Source of the DNA: Kluyvera georgiana ATCC 51603
Lineage (GTDB): Bacteria > Pseudomonadota > Gammaproteobacteria > Enterobacterales > Enterobacteriaceae
Direction of reading: 5' to 3'
Assembly (NCBI RefSeq): GCF_001654985.1
Contig: NZ_LXEU01000049.1
Coordinates: 62,001-126,000 of the forward strand
Length of the DNA stretch: 64,000 nt
The notes below the pieces were generated by a model, which was given only the letters and a program-made list of their open reading frames with translations, did not search any database and was not told the origin of the DNA. Shown here one piece after another: positions 7,691 through 15,941 of the stretch (position 1 is the first letter of the stretch; every line of letters starts with the position of its first letter). Position numbers and translations under genes: made by a program.

Positions 7691-9810
7691 CTACAATAGC
7701 CGCAGTAATCGACTGGCTCGCTGCCGCCCGCCAGGAGCATCCGTTACTGGATGATGACGCCAACGCGCTGCTGATTCGACTGCGGGCACTCGATGCCCAG
7801 CAGAAAGCGCGTCAGGAGGCTGGCGCCCAGCCCGCCAGCATCGCGCTGTTTGGCCACTCGCAGGCCTCTAAAGGCCACCTGCTGCGCACCCTGTGCGGCA
7901 ACGGCGATGGCCGTCTGACGGTGCAAACCGGCAGTAAAACGCTGGACTACTTCAGCCATATCAATCCCGGTCACAGCCTCACGCAAATGGCGGTTCGCTT
8001 TAGCCGCGAGCAGCCCACGCCGGACGACGCCTTCCCGCTGCGGCTGGTGCTGATCGGTGAAGCCGAACTGGTACAGCTGTTTATCGCCCATGCCTGGCAG
8101 CGCGGCGATATTCGTCCACCGGATAGCCACCTTATCGCCTCCCGCCTGCGCGCTTGGCAGAGCCTGCGCCAGCCGCAGCAGGTGCCGGGCCTGACGGCAT
8201 CGGAAGTGGCGACGATTGCCCGTTTCTGGCGCGATACCCTGCCGACCTCATACCAGACGATCGATGACGATCTGTGGTTCCAGTTCGCGCATCTCCTGCC
8301 GTCGTTGGATCTCACCGCGCGTGCACGCGCGTGGTCGCTGCTGTGGGGGGAACAACAGGAACTCACTCAGCAATGGTTAACGTTAGCACATACCCTGCAT
8401 CAGGCGGGCAACCGCCGGGAAGTGATGGCGCCGCTGAGTCTATTGGTGGATGCTTTTACCCTGCCGATGGACGCGTTCCTGACGCCGGGTGGGGAGAGCG
8501 ATGATGCGGTACTGGTTCATCCGCTCACCGACGACGGTTATCAGAACGCGGTCAGCATACCGGTTGCCACGCTGGCGCTGCTGACCGTTGAACTGGTGCT
8601 GAACGCGGAACAAGGCGTGCTCGACAATGTGGATATTATTGATATTCCCGTGCCGTCGCTCACTTCTGACACCCCGCTGTGGGCCAGTAAATGTCGCTGG
8701 CTATTGGAAAACTATCGCCAGCATCGGCAGCCGGATATCCTGCTGGTCTGTAACGCCACCGCCCAGCGCGCCGCGATTCCGTCCACCGCCAAAGCGCTGC
8801 TGCGCTGGGTAAACGACACCCAACCCACGCAGGAGAACAAGCTGCCGGGGCTGGTGTGGGCAATTACGCCGGAAGACGATCGTTTCGTGCATAAGCGTCA
8901 CTTTGATGAGGCGATTCAACAATTGGTTGGCAAGCCAGGCCAGCATTGGGGAACGCTGCAAGCGCTGGATCACAGCAGCCTGCAACGGCTGATTGAATGG
9001 CTGTCGCAAGCCACGCAGCCCGAACTGCGCCAGCGCCGTTTTACCGCCATGGCGAACACGCTTCAGCAGCAGTTATTCAGCTTGTGCCAACCGCTGCTTG
9101 ATTCAGCAGGCCAGGATGCGACACAGGCAGAAGCGATGATTCGCGAACTGCAAACACATGCTTCGCGTCACGGCGAGCTGCTGGAGAGCTTGCTTCCCGC
9201 CCTGCCCGCGTTCGAGGCGCTGTGTCAGGTTCAGCAGCAGCGTGAAGAAAAGGCCAGCGGGTTGTTTAATGAGGCCGTCGACCTGTTCGCCGCACCGGAA
9301 ACGGTCAGTCAACATACGCCGTCAAATCAGGATCGAGGGTCACAGGTTTACGCCCTGTGGTGTAAACATTTGCGCCAGTGGAGTCGCCAGCCGCATCCGC
9401 TGCTCACTTCCGCGACTCAACAACAGCTGGTGCTGGCGCTGATGCGCGCCAGCCAGCGACAAGGGCTAGCGCAGCAGCTCCGTCAGGCCAGCGCTGAACA
9501 GCAGGCCGGCGCGGCGCAACTGCGGGCGATCATCGGTAACTTTATTCATTGGCTGGGCTATGCTGAACAGCCCGTCAACCAGCGCCCTGCCAGCCGTATT
9601 GCTAAAGGGAGCGCGGTTTTCGCCCACGACGTCGCAACCTCCAGCGCACGCCTGACTCAGCTCGGCGAACAGCCGGTACATGCCGCCACCCGCTACGTGT
9701 ACGACTGGCTGGTCGCGCTGTATGCCCGCTGTACCGAATCGGGCGAGGCGGTGAACCTCCTCCAGCTTAGCGACAATCAGCAGCGTGAGCTGCGTACGCT
9801 ACTGACGTAA
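7687..9810 (+). CDS. srfC: SrfC family protein, degenerate P-loop NTPase-like
   Basis: A 707-aa protein matching the SrfC/Virul_Fac family. Near the N-terminus, FGHSQASKGHLLRTLCG (~55-71) resembles a P-loop with an altered GKS, and LDNVDIIDIPVPSLTS (~312-327) looks like a Walker B/G3 stretch, so a dynamin-like or MnmE-like GTPase relation is possible (inference). The C-terminal half is rich in Gln/Leu helices, with likely coiled coils at ~450-560. It overlaps srfB by 4 bp and closes the three-gene unit. Confidence 0.87.
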   Translation: MTTIAAVIDWLAAARQEHPLLDDDANALLIRLRALDAQQKARQEAGAQPASIALFGHSQASKGHLLRTLCGNGDGRLTVQTGSKTLDYFSHINPGHSLTQMAVRFSREQPTPDDAFPLRLVLIGEAELVQLFIAHAWQRGDIRPPDSHLIASRLRAWQSLRQPQQVPGLTASEVATIARFWRDTLPTSYQTIDDDLWFQFAHLLPSLDLTARARAWSLLWGEQQELTQQWLTLAHTLHQAGNRREVMAPLSLLVDAFTLPMDAFLTPGGESDDAVLVHPLTDDGYQNAVSIPVATLALLTVELVLNAEQGVLDNVDIIDIPVPSLTSDTPLWASKCRWLLENYRQHRQPDILLVCNATAQRAAIPSTAKALLRWVNDTQPTQENKLPGLVWAITPEDDRFVHKRHFDEAIQQLVGKPGQHWGTLQALDHSSLQRLIEWLSQATQPELRQRRFTAMANTLQQQLFSLCQPLLDSAGQDATQAEAMIRELQTHASRHGELLESLLPALPAFEALCQVQQQREEKASGLFNEAVDLFAAPETVSQHTPSNQDRGSQVYALWCKHLRQWSRQPHPLLTSATQQQLVLALMRASQRQGLAQQLRQASAEQQAGAAQLRAIIGNFIHWLGYAEQPVNQRPASRIAKGSAVFAHDVATSSARLTQLGEQPVHAATRYVYDWLVALYARCTESGEAVNLLQLSDNQQRELRTLLT

Positions 9811-9941
9811 CCCTCGGCGGCACACGGATGTGAACCGCTTTCAAAAGCTGAAAAAAAGCGTGCGAAATCCGGACTCTGGATATTCAGCACGCTTGCACCT
9901 CTCTACACTCAGAGCGTTACCCGAGTCGATAAGAGGTTTCC

Positions 9942-11375
9942 ATGACAATCACCTGTACTCTGTTTATTAACGGCGAAGCGTGCGCCGCGCAAGGCAATGC
10001 GACCTTTACACGCCTGAATCCCGTGAATGACGTTATAGCCAGTACCGCTCCGGCGGCTGGCCTGGTTGATGCCGCGCACGCCGCCGATGCCGCCTCCGCC
10101 GCCTTTCCGGCCTGGCGTGATACGTCACCCGGAGAGCGACGCCGACTGCTGCTTGCCGCGGCAGAACGGCTTGAACAACGCCGCGAGCAGTTCATTGCCG
10201 CCATGAATGCTGAAACCGGTGCGACGGCGCACTGGGCCGAGTTTAACGTCCACCTCGGCGCGGAGATCCTGCGTGAAGCGGCAGCGCTAACCACGCAGAT
10301 TGAGGGCCAGGTGATCCCCTCGAATATTGCGGGCAATCTGGCGATGGCGACGCGTCAGGGGGCTGGCGTGGTGCTGGGAATGGCGCCGTGGAACGCCCCC
10401 ATCATCCTGGCGGTTCGCGCCATTGCCACCCCGCTCGCCTGCGGCAATACGGTAATCCTCAAAGGTTCTGAGCTTTCTCCGGCCACCCAGGGGTTGATTA
10501 TCGACGCGCTGGCCGCTGCGGGGTTCCCCGCTGGCGTCGTCAACTATCTGACCTGCGCGCCGCAGGATGCACCACAATTTGTCGAATCGCTGATTGCCCA
10601 TCCGGGCATCAGGCGCGTGAACTTCACCGGCTCCACGCCGGTGGGTCGGATTATCGCCCAAACCTGCGCGAAGCATCTTAAACCGGTGGTGCTGGAGCTG
10701 GGGGGTAAAGCACCGTTGCTGGTACTGGACGATGCCGATATTCACCAGGCCGCCGCGGGCGCGACCTTCGGAGCCTTCGCCAATGCCGGGCAAATTTGCA
10801 TGTCCACCGAACGTATTATCGTTGAGGACCGCATTGCCGAAGCGTTTATCGCCGCGCTGGTTAAGCGAGTCAACGCGCTACCGGACGGGTTGCCAGGTTC
10901 GGTGGTCGATATGAAAACCGTGGATCGCTGCAATGCATTGATTGACGATGCGTTGGCCAAAGGTGCGACGCTGTTAACCGGCGGCAAGGCCAACACAACG
11001 CAGATGTCGGCCACGCTACTCGACGACGTGACGCCCGCGATGCGTATCTGGAACGAAGAGTCATTTGGCCCGGTGAAAGCCGTGATCCGCGCCCGTGACG
11101 AGCAGGAAGCGGTGCGCATCGCTAACGACAGCGCCTACGGCCTGTCGTCGGCGGTGTACAGCCGCGATACCGCCCGCGCGTGGAACGTGGCGCAAAATCT
11201 GCAGACCGGAATCTGCCATATCAATGGCCCCACGGTGCACGACGAGGCGCAAATGCCCTTCGGTGGCACCAAAGATTCCGGGTATGGGCGCTTTGGCGGT
11301 CGTGCGGGAATTCATGAATTTACCGAGCTACGCTGGGTGACGATGCAGACGCAGCCTAGAACGCTGCCGTTTTAA
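9942..11375 (+). CDS. NAD(P)-dependent aldehyde dehydrogenase (aromatic-aldehyde type)
   Basis: A 477-aa member of the ALDH superfamily, oxidising an aldehyde to the acid. Catalytic features are present: APWNAP (Asn of the oxyanion hole), FTGSTPVGR (cofactor loop), LELGGKAP with general base near E252, and GQICMSTER with nucleophile near C286. The overall look (short N-terminus, QICMSTER, MPFGGTKDSGYGRFGG) resembles vanillin/salicylaldehyde dehydrogenases, which would fit the pca aromatic genes nearby, but the substrate is inferred. AGAGG precedes ATG. Upstream at 9856-9894 are 8-nt inverted arms AAGCGTGC. Confidence 0.9.
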   Translation: MTITCTLFINGEACAAQGNATFTRLNPVNDVIASTAPAAGLVDAAHAADAASAAFPAWRDTSPGERRRLLLAAAERLEQRREQFIAAMNAETGATAHWAEFNVHLGAEILREAAALTTQIEGQVIPSNIAGNLAMATRQGAGVVLGMAPWNAPIILAVRAIATPLACGNTVILKGSELSPATQGLIIDALAAAGFPAGVVNYLTCAPQDAPQFVESLIAHPGIRRVNFTGSTPVGRIIAQTCAKHLKPVVLELGGKAPLLVLDDADIHQAAAGATFGAFANAGQICMSTERIIVEDRIAEAFIAALVKRVNALPDGLPGSVVDMKTVDRCNALIDDALAKGATLLTGGKANTTQMSATLLDDVTPAMRIWNEESFGPVKAVIRARDEQEAVRIANDSAYGLSSAVYSRDTARAWNVAQNLQTGICHINGPTVHDEAQMPFGGTKDSGYGRFGGRAGIHEFTELRWVTMQTQPRTLPF

Positions 11376-11395
11376 ACCTTCATGCCGCGAATCAG

Positions 11396-11425
11396 GCCGG
11401 ATAAAGCGTTAACGCTGTATCCGGC
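11396..11425. repeat. REP-like hairpin between convergent genes
   Basis: Arms GCCGGATA and TATCCGGC flank an inner AAGCG-TTAA-CGCT stem. This resembles an enterobacterial REP/PU element and is followed by CTCTTTTCC, so it may also end aldehyde dehydrogenase transcription. Confidence 0.6.
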
Positions 11426-11447
11426 TCTTTTCCGCAGCCACGGAGGC

Positions 11448-12698
11448 TTATTTTTCCCAGCGCGTGTTCCACTCCCAAAGACGGTTAGTGTTCACATCGT
11501 TCAACTGACGTGAAGGCTCCGCGCTCCCCTTATACGGCCTTGCCGTGGTGGCCGCCGCGCCCCATGGTGACAGACTGTCATAGCCGCTATCAATCGTGCT
11601 GTTGACAATCAGCACCTGTCCATTAGCGGTCTTGCCCGGCAAATAACCCGTTTTCCCTGCCCCCTGATCCCATGCGCGGCCCAGTTTGGCTTTCAAGGTA
11701 CCTTTGTAGCCCTCATCTGTGCTAAAACGGCTGTTTTTGACCAGGAAACCATAAGGATTATCCGGGAGCGTATTCGGTGCCAGCACATAGGCTTCCGGCG
11801 ATTTGCGGCTGGAGACGGTATGGAAATGCACGCCGTCAAACACCGCGTTAGCGCGACCGAAGACATAGTCAACATCGCCTTCAATGTAGCTATCCTGTAC
11901 GTAAACCCGATTAATGCGATCGGTCAGCGCATCATTGCGCCGATTGCTGACGTTGAGATACAGCGTGTCCTGGCGTCCTAGCAGGCGGACGTTCTGCAGA
12001 TGAATGCGGTCGCCGTCGGTTCGCAGGGCGACCCCCTGGTGGGTGCCGCCGTCAACCGTGTCGAGCAGGCTATTGGCAATGGTTAAATTGACCAGCTGGA
12101 GATCGTGACTTTGCGACCAGAATACCGCGGCGCAATTGGTGCCGATCGTGGCCGTGGTTTTCCCCGCACACAGCGCATACTGGTAATACGCCGGGGAGCT
12201 CGGCGGGTAGTGGTCGGCATTGACCGTCTGGCGATATTTCGCTGGGCTAAACTGCGAGTCCAGCGCCAGTTCAATACGCACATCCACAGGCGCTTTTCCC
12301 GCGCCAAAAAGAGTGATTGGCGGCGCATCGTCCGGGATGTACACCGTGCCGGTGTAGACGCCAGGCTCAAGACGAATGTAGAGACGCTCATTCCCTTTAT
12401 GCTGCGCCAGTGCGGCGTCAACGGCCTGCTGGACGCGAGTGTAAGGCGCGCCTTTTGGCGCGACGCGCCATGGCGTCTCAACGTGTGTTAAGGCAATGGA
12501 CGACGGCTGCCATGCCCCCTGTGGTTGGCTGAACAGACCGCCCTGCGCAAAATAGTTTTCGGTGGTATACGGTGCGGCTTCCTGCACCGTCAGCAGCGGT
12601 CTTGTCGCCGTTCCTGTTGACGAAGGCGCGGCGCAGCCCTGTAGCACCAATGGCATACAGAGCAGCGTCGACATGCCCAGATAAGGTATTCTTGACAT
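11448..12698 (-). CDS. PemB/YbhC-family pectinesterase lipoprotein
   Basis: A 416-aa carbohydrate esterase family 8 protein. Residues 1-22 form a lipoprotein signal with lipobox LQGC (C22); the +2 residue is Ala, so outer-membrane sorting is expected. The parallel beta-helix contains GRQDTLYLN and YIEGDVDYVFGRANAVFD, i.e. the Gln-Asp and Asp residues used by true pectin methylesterases. E. coli YbhC, as remembered, has lost these (QNT and DVDIVSG). It could therefore be an active PemB-type esterase on oligogalacturonides (inference). GGAG lies 5 nt before ATG. No pectate lyase is nearby. Confidence 0.82.
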   Translation of the reverse strand: MSRIPYLGMSTLLCMPLVLQGCAAPSSTGTATRPLLTVQEAAPYTTENYFAQGGLFSQPQGAWQPSSIALTHVETPWRVAPKGAPYTRVQQAVDAALAQHKGNERLYIRLEPGVYTGTVYIPDDAPPITLFGAGKAPVDVRIELALDSQFSPAKYRQTVNADHYPPSSPAYYQYALCAGKTTATIGTNCAAVFWSQSHDLQLVNLTIANSLLDTVDGGTHQGVALRTDGDRIHLQNVRLLGRQDTLYLNVSNRRNDALTDRINRVYVQDSYIEGDVDYVFGRANAVFDGVHFHTVSSRKSPEAYVLAPNTLPDNPYGFLVKNSRFSTDEGYKGTLKAKLGRAWDQGAGKTGYLPGKTANGQVLIVNSTIDSGYDSLSPWGAAATTARPYKGSAEPSRQLNDVNTNRLWEWNTRWEK

Positions 12699-12791
12699 CG
12701 GTTCTCCATTAACAACGTTAAATAGAAACTGAGAACCGATAATAATGGAACGCTATTTTATTTTAACCCTGCGCGATCACGCTTTACGATA

Positions 12792-12884
12792 TCAGGAAAG
12801 CCAGATCAGCAGGCCATATAGCGCCAGCGTGCACACGACGGCTAGCTGAACGACCCGTCGCTCAATGGTCGATTTATTGCTCAT
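12792..12884 (-). CDS. Putative 30-aa single-span membrane protein
   Basis: The ORF reads MSNKSTIERRVVQ followed by a hydrophobic span LAVVCTLALYGLLIWLS to the C-terminus. A charged N-terminus plus one helix is typical of enterobacterial small membrane proteins. It starts 5 bp after the stop of the PhzF gene on the same strand, which suggests coupling to that unit; its own ribosome site is weak. I do not recognise the protein. It could be a chance ORF. Confidence 0.4.
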   Translation of the reverse strand: MSNKSTIERRVVQLAVVCTLALYGLLIWLS

Positions 12885-12889
12885 TGATT

Positions 12890-13699
12890 TTATAGACGGA
12901 ACGTCCCCTCAATCATCAGCTTCGCTTGCCCATACAGCGAAACGCGGCCATCAGTGCCCAACACGCAGCGCAGCGTGCCTTTACGCGCGCCGCCCTGCTG
13001 CGCATGAAGGGTATTTTTACCGCAGCGTTTGGCCCAGAACGGTGCGAGCCAGGTATGTGCCGAACCGGTCACCGGATCTTCATTCACCCCAACCTGCGGG
13101 CCAAACCAGCGTGACACAAAGTCAAACTCGCCCTCATCCGGTGCCGTGACGATCACCCCACGAGTCTTAAACGCCGACAGCAGGTTAAAATCGGGCGCTA
13201 ACCCTTCTACGATCGCTTTATCCTTCACCAGCACCACAATGTCATCGGATTGCCAGAATCCTTCTACGCCGGTAGTGATGCCAAGCGCGGCCAGCAATCC
13301 CTGCGGTTCGTCAATCGGCTGGAGCATTTTCGTCGGAAAATCCATGCACAACTCATCGCCCTGCCGCTTGACGGTCAGCAAGCCGCTACGAGTGGTGAAA
13401 CGCAGCGTCTCTTGCGGATAGTTGAGGACGTTAAACAGAACCCAGGACGCGGCGAGCGTAGCATGGCCGCAGAGATCGACTTCGACCGCTGGCGTAAACC
13501 AGCGCAGATGAAAGCCGTCATCGAGGGGAACAAAAAAGGCGGTTTCTGACAGGTTATTTTCGGCGGCAATCGCTTGTAACACGCTGTCGTCTGGCCATTG
13601 ATTCAGCGGCATCACCGCCGCCGGGTTACCGCCGAAAGGTTTAGCGGTGAAGGCATCAACCTGATAAAAAGGAAGCGTAGCCGGGAGATTATTGTTCAT
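12890..13699 (-). CDS. PhzF family isomerase-like protein
   Basis: A 269-aa protein with the two-lobed PhzF fold: YQVDAFTAKPFGGNPAAV at the start, catalytic-Glu region NNLSETAFF (E47 region), ELRWFTPAVEVDLCGHATLA, and C-terminal NEDPVTGSAH. Members are isomerases or epimerase-like enzymes related to PhzF and diaminopimelate epimerase; E. coli YddE is a relative. The substrate is unknown. The start overlaps the PAS-HTH regulator by 11 bp, and the RidA gene is next, suggesting a small imine/amino-acid-handling operon (inference). Confidence 0.9.
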   Translation of the reverse strand: MNNNLPATLPFYQVDAFTAKPFGGNPAAVMPLNQWPDDSVLQAIAAENNLSETAFFVPLDDGFHLRWFTPAVEVDLCGHATLAASWVLFNVLNYPQETLRFTTRSGLLTVKRQGDELCMDFPTKMLQPIDEPQGLLAALGITTGVEGFWQSDDIVVLVKDKAIVEGLAPDFNLLSAFKTRGVIVTAPDEGEFDFVSRWFGPQVGVNEDPVTGSAHTWLAPFWAKRCGKNTLHAQQGGARKGTLRCVLGTDGRVSLYGQAKLMIEGTFRL

Positions 13700-14345
13700 T
13701 GAGCTTATCCAGGTAGTTGTAGATGGTGTAACGCGTCACGCCGAGCGCGCTGGCGACTTCGTTGACGCTGCCCTTAATCTTGAAAATTCCCATCGAATGC
13801 AGTTCGCTGACCACCCGCAGTCGAAACGCTTTTGGGTTTTCCTCAGGGGTGGCCTGGAAACGTGCAAGAACCTCCGCCAGAGATTGCGAGGGTAACGGGG
13901 TGGCCGGATTTTCCGCTGGCTGCGCTGCCGAGATGCCGGAGACCAGATAATCCAGTTCACGGCGAAAACGCATCACCGGCTCCATGTCGACGTTGACGCA
14001 AAATGCCGCCACCGCCTTTCCGTTGGCATCGTAGTACAGCGTCGACGCGCTGCTTAACGGTTTACCGCCGCGCGCATACGAGGTGTAACCGCTGAACAGT
14101 CGCGTGGAGGATGGCGGCTGCGTCTCGTCGATAAGTCCCAGAAAACCATCATCTTCCTCCGGCCCACTCAGCAGACCATCGCCCACCTGTCGCCCGCTGA
14201 CGTGACCGTTAACAATACCGACGACCGACGATTGCGGCTGGGTTAAATCGTGCAGTACCACTTCGGTATTCGCCGGTAACGTGGCTTTCAACGCCGCCAG
14301 CGAGGCGCTGAGGGTGGCGATGAGGGTATCCCGTTCCGCGATCAT
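13689..14345 (-). CDS. YheO-like PAS domain / HTH transcriptional regulator (DauR type)
   Basis: A 218-aa regulator. Residues ~20-130 form a YheO-type PAS-like sensor domain (VVLHDLTQPQSSVVGIVNGHVSGR). Residues ~165-215 form the HTH with FKIKGSVNEVASALGVTRYTIYNYLDKL. Known relatives such as DauR repress amino-acid catabolic operons. ATG overlaps the ridA stop (ATGA), and its own stop overlaps phzF, so all three are translated together. It is the best candidate to act on the repeated half-sites at 14757-14796 (inference). Confidence 0.86.
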   Translation of the reverse strand: MIAERDTLIATLSASLAALKATLPANTEVVLHDLTQPQSSVVGIVNGHVSGRQVGDGLLSGPEEDDGFLGLIDETQPPSSTRLFSGYTSYARGGKPLSSASTLYYDANGKAVAAFCVNVDMEPVMRFRRELDYLVSGISAAQPAENPATPLPSQSLAEVLARFQATPEENPKAFRLRVVSELHSMGIFKIKGSVNEVASALGVTRYTIYNYLDKLNEQ

Positions 14346-14707
14346 GGCAGCACCGCCTGAAATTCAATTTCCACGTCGAGATTGAATGCCAGACTGCTGG
14401 TGGTCACGCTACGGCTGGGGAACCCCTCGGGGAACCACGGACGCCAGGCCTGATTGAACTCGGCAAAGTGCGCCATATCGCTTAACCAGACCTGTGCCCG
14501 AACCACATCGCTCAATTGCGCGTCGCCGCGCGCCAGCGTCTCGCTGACCGAACGCATAATACGATTAACCTGCTCGGTGATGGTACCGTACAGCGGCTGT
14601 CCGTCCGGGCTCATTGAGACCTGACCAGACAGAAAGAGAAATCCGTTCGCCGCAACGGCGTCGGAAAAAGGAAAAGGTTTACTCGTGGGATAGCGGACAA
14701 GTGCCAT
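14342..14707 (-). CDS. RidA family reactive-intermediate deaminase-like protein
   Basis: A 121-aa RidA/YjgF/UK114 protein, which in the family hydrolyses reactive enamine/imine intermediates released by PLP enzymes. Visible family blocks are FPFSDAVAANGFLFLSGQVS, the AQVWLSDM stretch, and near the C-terminus PSRSVTTSSLAFNLDVEIEF. Here the usual catalytic-loop Arg (xxPARxxV) is replaced in form by FPSRSVTT, still with an Arg. ATG 14707 is chosen because AGGAG lies 6 nt upstream; the in-frame TTG at 14713 has the AGGAG directly abutting it. Confidence 0.88.
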   Translation of the reverse strand: MALVRYPTSKPFPFSDAVAANGFLFLSGQVSMSPDGQPLYGTITEQVNRIMRSVSETLARGDAQLSDVVRAQVWLSDMAHFAEFNQAWRPWFPEGFPSRSVTTSSLAFNLDVEIEFQAVLP

Positions 14708-14756
14708 CGTCAACTCCTGCGGTTAAGGAGAGATAACGATAGCACCGTCTTTTCAT

Positions 14757-14796
14757 GAATTCAACAAAGTTATAAATTTCAACACAAGTTGAAATT
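14757..14796. promoter_or_regulatory. Three related half-sites upstream of ridA (candidate operator)
   Basis: GAATTCAAC (14757-14765) and AATTTCAAC (14775-14783) are direct repeats 18 bp apart. The second forms a perfect 9-bp inverted repeat with GTTGAAATT (14788-14796) across ACAA. The sites lie 50-90 bp upstream of the ridA start and touch the pcaC stop. The pattern suits a dimeric regulator, most simply the PAS-HTH protein of the same operon. A simple stem-loop in the pcaC 3' end is the alternative. Confidence 0.45.
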
Positions 14797-15187
14797 ATCG
14801 TGATTGCGGCGCATCCATTTCATCAAAAACCTGCTGTGCCAGATGCATCGTGGCATTTGCCGCCGGCAGACCGCAATACAGCGCCGAATGCATGATCAGC
14901 TCTTTCAGCTCGTCGCGGGTCACGCCGTTGTTGAACGCCGCGCGCAGATGCATTTTCAGTTCCGCTTCGCGATTGAGCGCAATCAGCATGGCGATAGTGA
15001 TCATACTGCGGGTATGGTGGTCCAGCCCCGGACGGGTCCAGGTTTCCCCCCAGGCGTAACGGGTAATGAAATCCTGAAACTCTTCGTTCAGCGGCGTGAG
15101 TTTTTGCAGCGTCCGGTCAACGTGGGCATCACCAAGCACCTTCCGGCGCACCGCCATACCCTGCTGATAACGTTGATTATATTCCAT
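14795..15187 (-). CDS. pcaC: 4-carboxymuconolactone decarboxylase
   Basis: A 130-aa cytosolic enzyme of the beta-ketoadipate pathway: gamma-carboxymuconolactone to beta-ketoadipate enol-lactone plus CO2. The AhpD-like fold is evident in RPGLDHHTRSMITIAMLIAL and NGVTRDELKELIMHSALYCGLPAANAT. It starts inside the end of pcaD (11-bp overlap) with GGAGGGACG directly before ATG, so it is the last pca gene of the operon in transcription order. Confidence 0.95.
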   Translation of the reverse strand: MEYNQRYQQGMAVRRKVLGDAHVDRTLQKLTPLNEEFQDFITRYAWGETWTRPGLDHHTRSMITIAMLIALNREAELKMHLRAAFNNGVTRDELKELIMHSALYCGLPAANATMHLAQQVFDEMDAPQSR

Positions 15188-15941
15188 CGTCCCTCCGTAA
15201 AAATGCGATCAACGCCGCGGTAAACTCTTCGCTGGCTTCGACGTTTGATAAATGCGACGCGGCTAAATCCACCTGGAAAGAACCGTTAATTTGCTGATGT
15301 AAATAATCGGCATCGGCCACCGTGGTCACCGGGTCGTGCTCACCGGCAATAATCAGCAACGGTACGTTGATAGCCGCGACTTCACCTCGTAAATCGGCCG
15401 CCGCCAACGCTTCGCAGCATTCGGCGTAACCTTCCGCATCGGAAGTTGCCAGTTGATGGCACAGCTGCTCAACCACCGCGGGCTGATGTTGACGAAACTG
15501 AGGGGTAAACCAACGATCCGCCGACCCGGCCGCCACCACGCCCATGCCTTCGGTTCGCACGGTGCGCGCACGCGACAGCCAGTTGGCCTGCTCGCCGATC
15601 TTCGCCGCCGTATTCGCCACCGCAACGGCAGTAAAGCGTTCCGGCGCGAAGCGAGCGAGCCAGAGACCGGTCAAGCCCCCCATCGAAATACCGCAGAAGA
15701 AAGCGCGCGGGATATTCAGATGATCGAGCAGTGTAATCACGTCTTCACCGAGTTGTGACAACGTCACCTTCCCGCGTTTTGTCGTTTGTCCGTGCCCGTG
15801 GGTATCGTAACGCAGCACGCGGAAATGTTCGGTCAGCGCGGGCATCTGCGCATCCCACATAGCGTGAGTCGTACCTAGCGAGTTGGAGAGCACCAGTACC
15901 GGTGCCGTTTCTGGTCCTTCAAGGCAATAATGGATATTCAT
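15177..15941 (-). CDS. pcaD: 3-oxoadipate enol-lactonase
   Basis: A 254-aa alpha/beta hydrolase that opens 3-oxoadipate enol-lactone to 3-oxoadipate. The nucleophile elbow is GISMGG (~92-97). The later Asp (GEHDPVT) and His (AASHLSNVE) complete the triad. ATG 15941 is chosen over the longer ORF because AGGAG lies 9 nt upstream and the protein then begins at MNIHYCLEG as in the family. It overlaps the end of pcaB by 23 bp. Confidence 0.94.
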   Translation of the reverse strand: MNIHYCLEGPETAPVLVLSNSLGTTHAMWDAQMPALTEHFRVLRYDTHGHGQTTKRGKVTLSQLGEDVITLLDHLNIPRAFFCGISMGGLTGLWLARFAPERFTAVAVANTAAKIGEQANWLSRARTVRTEGMGVVAAGSADRWFTPQFRQHQPAVVEQLCHQLATSDAEGYAECCEALAAADLRGEVAAINVPLLIIAGEHDPVTTVADADYLHQQINGSFQVDLAASHLSNVEASEEFTAALIAFLRRDDGI

